A stretch of 64,000 nucleotides of DNA from Agrobacterium tumefaciens (lineage in GTDB: Bacteria > Pseudomonadota > Alphaproteobacteria > Rhizobiales > Rhizobiaceae): the NCBI RefSeq assembly GCF_013318015.2, contig NZ_CP115842.1:1921001-1985000 (forward strand). Reading direction: 5' to 3'. Made by a program: the position numbers and the translations under genes. Below the pieces are notes generated by a model. It saw only the letters and a list, made by a program, of their open reading frames with translations. It was not told the origin of the DNA and searched no databases. Positions 59,109-64,000 of the stretch are shown here, piece after piece (position 1 is the first letter of the stretch; each line of letters starts with the position of its first letter).

Positions 59109-61286
59109 TTGCGTTCCAAAGGCCAGAAGTCACGCTTGCAGAACCGGCCGCCGCGGACGAAGTCCGATGCGCCGCCATCCGACCGGCATGCGCTGCTTGA
59201 AGCGATGATCGATCATGTGCCGGATTTCATCTACGCCAAGGACCTGGAAGGCCGCTTTCTCTTCGCCAACCGTGCCATCGTCACCGAAAACGGCTTCGAC
59301 ACAGTCGAGGAACTGATCGGTCTCACCGATTACGATATTAACGGCGATGCGGCGCAGCGTGCCGGCATTCCAGAGACCGAGGCGCGGGTGATGCGCACGG
59401 GAGAGCCGGATCTCGGTTTTGAGGAACGCGCAATGCGCGGCGATATCGACCGCTGGCTGATGATGTCGCGCGTGCCGCTTAAGGACAAGAACGGCGCGAT
59501 CATCGGTGTGGTTGGTGCATCCAGGGATATTACCCAGAAGAAAGCCTCGGAGCGACTGCTTCAGGCGCAGGCGCATATTCTCGAAATGATTGTTGGGGCG
59601 GCGCGTATCGAGGATTTTCTCGAAGAATTCGTGAAAGCCATCGAAAACCTCGCTACGGGTCTTGCCTGCGCTGTTCGCGTATTCGATGCCGCGGCCGGCG
59701 AACCCTCGGTCTATGCCTCACCGGCGCTTTCACAGCATGCGGGGGTGACAGCACTCATCTCCAGCGTCAGCGATCCCGAAAGCCTGACCTATCCCGCCGG
59801 TAATGTGGCCTTCAGTTTCGATATTCCCGCCAGCGAAGGCAATGCGCACGGTTTCGTCTGGTGCATGTTGGCGGGCCGCAAACCGGATGCGGGGCTTCTG
59901 GAGTTCATCGCCGCCGCCGCGCGCATGGCGGGTCTTGCGATCGATCGCAAACGGGCGGCGGAACATATCGCGTTTCTTGCCGATCACGACATGCTGACAC
60001 GGCTGCCCAATCGCCGCTTTCTGGATACGAGATTGCCGGAGATACTGGCAGCATCGGCAAAAGCGAAGCGGCATGTCGGCATCGGCTTTCTTGATCTCGA
60101 TAATTTCAAGCAGATCAACGATACGCTCGGCCACAGCGTTGGCGATGCTTTGTTGTCCAAAACGGCTGAGCGCATCTCGCGCAGTCTCGGTCGAAACGAT
60201 CTGGTGCTACGGGTGGGTGGGGATGAGTTCGTCATCATTCTGCATAAGCAGAAGGACGATTTCGAAAGCCGCCTGCAACATATCCGGGCTGCGGTCTCGC
60301 AGCCGCTGCGCCTCGGCAACTACGATATCAAGGTCACATGCAGCATTGGCATGGCATTTTTCCCGGAGCACGGGGAAACCACGGCGGAAATTGTCGCTGC
60401 GGCCGATCTTGCGATGTATGAGGCCAAGCATAGCGGGCGAGATGGCATTGCAACCTTCACGCCGCGCATGGCGGATGATCTGAGGAAGAAGTTCACCCGT
60501 ATCGAGGAATTGCGCAAGGCGGTGGAAAGGGACGAGTTCGTTCTACACTATCAGCCGCAGGTCGACCTTCTGACCGGTCGCATCAGCGGCGTGGAGGCGC
60601 TGGTGCGCTGGCAGCACCCGGCGGAAGGTCTGCTCGGCCCCGCGGAATTCATCGGCCTTGCGGAAGAAACCGGCCTGATCGTGGAACTTGGGGAAAGCGT
60701 TCTGAAGAAAGCCTGCCTTCAGGCGCAGGCATGGTGCAATGCCGGGCTGCCGCCCGTCAAAATGGCGGTTAATATTTCACCCAGGCAATTTCAGGGCGGC
60801 CTTGTGGAGCAGATCAGGTCTGCGCTCACGCAATCCGGCCTTGCACCGTCTCTGTTGGAAATTGAGATCACCGAAACCCTCATCATTCAGGATGTGGAAA
60901 CATCCGTGCGGATCATGCGCGTCATCAAGGAGATGGGCGTCAGCCTGGCACTGGATGATTTCGGCATCGGTTATTCCTGTCTCGGCATGCTCAAGACCTT
61001 CCCCCTGTCGTGCATGAAGATAGATCGGTCGTTCCTCACCCATCTGCCGGAAAAAACCAAGGACAGCGCCATCGTCTCCATCATGATCCAGCTTGCGGGG
61101 TCTCTGGGCATCGATGTCATTGCCGAAGGCGTCGAGACCTGCGAGCAGGCAGCGTTTCTGCGCGCTGCCGGTTGCCCCTATGGGCAGGGTTATTACTTCA
61201 GCCGCCCGGTGCAGGCGGATGCGATCGAGGCAATGTTGGGGACTATGATGACTTTCCCCGCTGGTCTATCGAACGACATGCAATAA
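59109..61286 (+). CDS. PAS-GGDEF-EAL cyclic-di-GMP signalling protein
   Basis: 725 residues, no membrane segment: PAS (about residues 28-145, FIYAKDLEGRFLFANRAIV), a GAF-like section (150-285), GGDEF (285-450; motif intact at 370-374) and EAL (465-715; EAL motif at 496-498, DDFGIGYS at 616-623, EGVET near 680). Both active sites look complete, so synthesis and hydrolysis of c-di-GMP are both possible. The inhibitory I-site RxxD before GGDEF is broken: Gly361 stands where Arg is expected. The start is TTG 59109 with GAGG 7 bases upstream; ATG 59205 would cut into the PAS domain. Cytoplasmic sensor with an unknown PAS ligand. Confidence 0.9.
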   Translation: MRSKGQKSRLQNRPPRTKSDAPPSDRHALLEAMIDHVPDFIYAKDLEGRFLFANRAIVTENGFDTVEELIGLTDYDINGDAAQRAGIPETEARVMRTGEPDLGFEERAMRGDIDRWLMMSRVPLKDKNGAIIGVVGASRDITQKKASERLLQAQAHILEMIVGAARIEDFLEEFVKAIENLATGLACAVRVFDAAAGEPSVYASPALSQHAGVTALISSVSDPESLTYPAGNVAFSFDIPASEGNAHGFVWCMLAGRKPDAGLLEFIAAAARMAGLAIDRKRAAEHIAFLADHDMLTRLPNRRFLDTRLPEILAASAKAKRHVGIGFLDLDNFKQINDTLGHSVGDALLSKTAERISRSLGRNDLVLRVGGDEFVIILHKQKDDFESRLQHIRAAVSQPLRLGNYDIKVTCSIGMAFFPEHGETTAEIVAAADLAMYEAKHSGRDGIATFTPRMADDLRKKFTRIEELRKAVERDEFVLHYQPQVDLLTGRISGVEALVRWQHPAEGLLGPAEFIGLAEETGLIVELGESVLKKACLQAQAWCNAGLPPVKMAVNISPRQFQGGLVEQIRSALTQSGLAPSLLEIEITETLIIQDVETSVRIMRVIKEMGVSLALDDFGIGYSCLGMLKTFPLSCMKIDRSFLTHLPEKTKDSAIVSIMIQLAGSLGIDVIAEGVETCEQAAFLRAAGCPYGQGYYFSRPVQADAIEAMLGTMMTFPAGLSNDMQ

Positions 61287-61797
61287 TTCCCACCTCGGTG
61301 GCCTGCCTCTAACCGGATTCGCCGGGCGCGAATTGGCGGAAGGCACGTTGCGCTGTCTTTGCCGCATGGTGGCGTCGGGAGGGAGTGCGGCTATATCACC
61401 CTTCTTGCGACCCCACGCGGCATTAAAAGCCCGCATCCCCTCATCTTCATCCATGAAACTTGATGCCTTTCCCAAGCGATTGCGGGATTGGCCGCAGGTT
61501 TGTTCTAGTATTATAATTCAAAAATATTAGAAATAATTTGCGCTATAGCTAAGTAATAAATATCGAAATCACCAAATAAAACATTTATATATTATATATT
61601 AAACTATTAATTTGTTGTAATTTTACTACGTGATTTGAATGTATTCTATAAGTGTATTTGTATTCTTTAGATTTGAATTGCGAGTCTCCCGTAATTTCTG
61701 CCATTTGCTGAATCAGCGCAGAGAAGCGGGCGGCAGGGAAAAGACCAGCCCTCGGTTTTGCGCATTCGTTGAAAAATTTTTTGACTGGAGATTAAAA
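61287..61797. other. AT-rich porin promoter region
   Basis: 511 bases between the GGDEF-EAL gene and the porin. The first 210 bases are ordinary GC-rich spacer; from about 61500 to 61680 the DNA is very AT-rich with repeated ATATTA and TTATATAT runs, very unlike the rest of the window. No gene or hexamer pair could be assigned. It probably contains the porin promoter and a curved, nucleoid-protein-bound stretch. Confidence 0.5.
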
Positions 61798-62952
61798 ATG
61801 AACATCAAGAGCCTCCTCATCGGCTCCGCTGCCGCTCTCGCAGCAGTATCCGGCGCACAGGCCGCTGACGCTATCGTCGCTGCCGAACCCGAGCCCATGG
61901 AATATGTTCGCGTCTGCGACGCCTTCGGCACCGGCTTCTTCTACATCCCCGGCACCGAAACTTGCCTGAAGTTCGACGGTTATGTCCGTTTTCAGACCGA
62001 CTTTGGTCGCGACAAGTCCGGTCGATCTGATTGGGACACCTTCACGCGCGCCCAGTTCAATATTGATACTCGCACCGACACCGAACTCGGCGCTTTGCGT
62101 GGATATATTGGTTTCCAAGGTAACGCCGATAGGGGCGCTAACTCGGTCTCGTCGACTGATGGTTCGTCAGTTTTCGTAGATCAAGCGTTCATTGAGCTTG
62201 CTGGTATCAAAGTCGGTAAGTTCACTAGTTGGTGGGATGACGGTCTTTCTGGTGAGACAGACGTGCTCTCCACAAATGCGAAATTTAATTCCGCTCGTTA
62301 CATATATGATGCAGGCTCTTTCTGGGCCGGCGTCTCCGGAGATGAACTGGAAGGTACAAGAACCCAGTTCGGCCGTCTCACAGGAGGAACGGTAACAAGC
62401 GGGATAACCGGTAAGGTCTACAGTGTAAGAGCGAGGGAGAGCGACAATAACTTCGGTATTGCTGGAGGTCTGGGCGCGAAATTTGGAGCCGCGACGCTTC
62501 AACTCATAGGCGGCTACGATACCAAACTCGAAGAAGGTGCTCTTCGTCTGATCGCAACTGCTGATATCGGTCCTGGTAAACTGGGTCTTGCAGGCGTTTG
62601 GGCTTCCGGCGCGAATGCATACTACGCTGAGTCTGAATGGGCAGTAGCGGCGGAATATGCTATTGCAGCCTCTGAGAAACTTACAATTACGCCAAGCATT
62701 CAATATTCCGGCAACATGGCCAGAACGGGCACCGCTCTGACAGGTTATAGCACAGACGTGTCGGGTGGCGATTTGACTGAGTCCTACAAGGTTACGAATT
62801 CGTGGGGCAATGTTGACGAGTGGCGCGCTGGCGTGACTGTAGACTACAAGATCACGGACGGCTTCTCTGCGAAGGTGGGAGCAACTTATGTTGACCGCGA
62901 TTTCGTCGCCGAACAATGGACAGGTCTCGTTCGACTTCAGCGCGGCTTCTAA
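61798..62952 (+). CDS. Outer-membrane porin (Porin_2 family, RopA/Omp2-like)
   Basis: 384-residue trimeric-type porin with a signal peptide ending in AQAAD, a Cys pair (VRVCDAFGTGFFYIPGTETC) that is the hallmark of alphaproteobacterial Porin_2 proteins, and a C-terminal Phe (LQRGF). The start ATG 61798 has TGGAG upstream; an in-frame extension to 61639 is not supported. The first 90 codons are GC-rich like the host, but the central barrel (about 62200-62900) uses more AT-rich, less preferred codons, which suggests recombination of the surface-exposed part. Confidence 0.92.
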   Translation: MNIKSLLIGSAAALAAVSGAQAADAIVAAEPEPMEYVRVCDAFGTGFFYIPGTETCLKFDGYVRFQTDFGRDKSGRSDWDTFTRAQFNIDTRTDTELGALRGYIGFQGNADRGANSVSSTDGSSVFVDQAFIELAGIKVGKFTSWWDDGLSGETDVLSTNAKFNSARYIYDAGSFWAGVSGDELEGTRTQFGRLTGGTVTSGITGKVYSVRARESDNNFGIAGGLGAKFGAATLQLIGGYDTKLEEGALRLIATADIGPGKLGLAGVWASGANAYYAESEWAVAAEYAIAASEKLTITPSIQYSGNMARTGTALTGYSTDVSGGDLTESYKVTNSWGNVDEWRAGVTVDYKITDGFSAKVGATYVDRDFVAEQWTGLVRLQRGF

Positions 62953-62996
62953 TAAATCAAAAAAAGCCTAAACCGGGTTAGATAACTCAGATCCAC

Positions 62997-63055
62997 CCCG
63001 CTCTCGAGCGGGTGAGTGACTAAATCCAGTCAAAGTTCCTGACATGAAAGTCAGG
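62997..63055 (+). other. Two hairpins in the porin 3' region
   Basis: CCCGCTC/GAGCGGG (62997-63012) and CCTGAC/GTCAGG (63038-63055) precede the terminator at 63060. With it they form a three-hairpin 3' end that could be released as a 3'UTR-derived small RNA. Confidence 0.4.
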
Positions 63056-63059
63056 TTTG

Positions 63060-63095
63060 CTCCCCGGAACCCTCCAGGCCGGGGAGTTTTTGTTT
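63060..63095 (+). terminator. Rho-independent terminator of the porin transcript
   Basis: Perfect 8-bp stem CTCCCCGG/CCGGGGAG with an 11-base loop and TTTTTGTTTT. Confidence 0.85.
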
Positions 63096-63189
63096 TGACG
63101 AAAGACCGAACGACTTTTTGTCAACAATGTCATTGCTGGCAATTGAAAGCGCGTGACGCGTCGACCAGCTTCTAGGCCGCATTTCCATA

Positions 63190-64000
63190 CTACCGGCCAA
63201 GCACCGCGGCGGGCGGCTGGGGAGGGTGCACTGGCTCTTCGAAGGTTCGCAGCAAACGGCCCCAGCCCGGATCATGCATATGCGCTTCAAGACCCGCGCG
63301 GGCGGCAAGTGCCAGTGCCTCTTCCTGTCCAAAGGAGAGAGCCGCATCGACGTCGGTCGTCAGAACACGGCCGTTTTCCATCAGCATCTTGCCATCGACG
63401 AAAACGGTATCGACGTCGCTTCCCAGAACCTGATGCACGAGACGGTGCACCGGCATCCACATCGGCATCAGATGTGGCTTGCGCATGTCGATGACGACGA
63501 CATCGGCCTTTTTGCCAATTTCGAGCGAGCCGATTTCATCTTCCATGCCGATGGCATGGGCGGCGTCGATGGTAATCATTTCGAATATCTTGCCCGGCGG
63601 CAACAGGTAGCGATCGTGATTGTGCAGCAGGTGTTGCGTGAACTGTGCAAGTCGGGCGGTCTGGAGCATATCGAAGTGACGGCTGGGTGCCGCGCCATCG
63701 GTGGTGATGGCGACTCGAATCCCCTTGGACATCATTTCCATGATCGGCGTTGAGCGGCCCGGCGGGGCGTGGGTCACGCGCGTGCCGGTTTCCGCCAGAA
63801 TGTCGATCTCTTCATGCGAGATGCCCCAGCAATGCTGGAGGTGGATATCCGGGCCGAGAAGCGCATTTTCCTTATCCTGAAACGCCATGCGGATTTGCCC
63901 CGCAAATGCATCCGAATGTAGCCTGACGCCCATTTTCCGGGCCGTCTCGCGTATTCGGCGCGCCTGCATGCGGTCGTTTTCCGTTAGTTTCACCGCCTGG
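63190..64000 (-). CDS. Amidohydrolase/cytosine-deaminase-like hydrolase, C-terminal part (runs off right edge)
   Basis: About 269 residues of the C-terminal half of a metal-dependent hydrolase of the SsnA/TrzN/MTA-SAH-deaminase class; the N-terminal metal-binding HxH lies beyond the window. Visible are the His ligand in LQHCWGISHEEI, the catalytic-metal Asp in ITTDGAAPS, and the beta-sandwich closing segment GSLEIGKKADVVVIDM. Whole proteins are about 450-480 residues. Deamination of an N-heterocycle such as a purine or cytosine derivative is expected; substrate not inferable. No promoter or start can be given. Confidence 0.85.
   Translation of the reverse strand, partial: QAVKLTENDRMQARRIRETARKMGVRLHSDAFAGQIRMAFQDKENALLGPDIHLQHCWGISHEEIDILAETGTRVTHAPPGRSTPIMEMMSKGIRVAITTDGAAPSRHFDMLQTARLAQFTQHLLHNHDRYLLPPGKIFEMITIDAAHAIGMEDEIGSLEIGKKADVVVIDMRKPHLMPMWMPVHRLVHQVLGSDVDTVFVDGKMLMENGRVLTTDVDAALSFGQEEALALAARAGLEAHMHDPGWGRLLRTFEEPVHPPQPPAAVLGR

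Noticed and set aside
61266-61475. 70-codon minus-strand frame between the GGDEF-EAL and porin genes
   Set aside because: No ribosome-binding site or recognisable domain and it overlaps the end of the GGDEF-EAL gene.
1-64000. Search for CRISPR arrays, tRNA or rRNA genes, insertion sequences and an origin
   Set aside because: No regularly spaced direct repeats with spacers, no cloverleaf or rRNA sequence, no transposase and no repABC or dnaA-box cluster were seen by eye. This is a manual reading, not a computed scan.

Overview
The window is about 60% GC and reads as a Rhizobiaceae replicon, most likely Agrobacterium and probably its secondary (linear) chromosome. This rests on several features seen here: a short FtsZ paralogue, an alpha-galactoside (agp-type) operon, a choline-sulfate cluster, a Porin_2-type porin, a DUF1127/CCUCCUCCC small-RNA locus and an unusually dense set of ABC importers. 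The replicon assignment is an inference. No rRNA, tRNA, IS element, CRISPR array or replication origin was seen. Nearly all of the DNA is accessory metabolism: importers, their catabolic enzymes and a local regulator.

Layout. 0.1-4.0 kb: siderophore/heme-type iron ABC importer. 4.0-8.5 kb: HxlR regulator, DoxX-like protein, SDR, AraC regulator and an aromatic-type aldehyde dehydrogenase preceded by a relic of a LivF gene. 8.5-12 kb: choline-sulfate regulator, choX and betC. 12-23.3 kb: a divergent catabolic locus around a ROK repressor. Leftward it has a sugar ABC importer with an argininosuccinate-lyase-like enzyme and a PfkB kinase; rightward a giant PIG-L deacetylase and an EamA exporter. 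23.3-33.9 kb: alpha-galactoside locus (AraC regulator, two different GH4 glycosidases, peptide/oligosaccharide-type ABC importer). 34.3-39.2 kb: HlyD-RbbA-YhhJ export or ribosome-associated ABC system. 39.4-42.6 kb: PagL-like outer-membrane protein, DUF1127 protein, a four-hairpin CCUCCUCCC small-RNA array, a single-domain response regulator and the short FtsZ.

42.7-53.0 kb is a probable hydroxyproline (3- and/or 4-hydroxyproline) catabolic island: GntR repressor, DapA-family enzyme, Ldh2-family reductase, polar amino-acid ABC importer, D-amino-acid-dehydrogenase-like flavoprotein, fused AcnX dehydratase and a proline-racemase-family protein whose two catalytic cysteines are Ser and Thr. TTGTnnAC palindromes sit in front of its transcription units. 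53.1-58.8 kb: a LacI-controlled amino-acid-type ABC importer with a D-2-hydroxyacid dehydrogenase; two GntR/LacI-type operators lie in the divergent promoter region. 59.1-64 kb: PAS-GGDEF-EAL protein, porin, and the C-terminal part of an amidohydrolase running off the right edge.

The strongest second-look items are the CCUCCUCCC RNA array behind the DUF1127 gene, the uncharacterised lyase/PIG-L/kinase sugar locus, and the Ser/Thr proline-racemase homologue beside AcnX.
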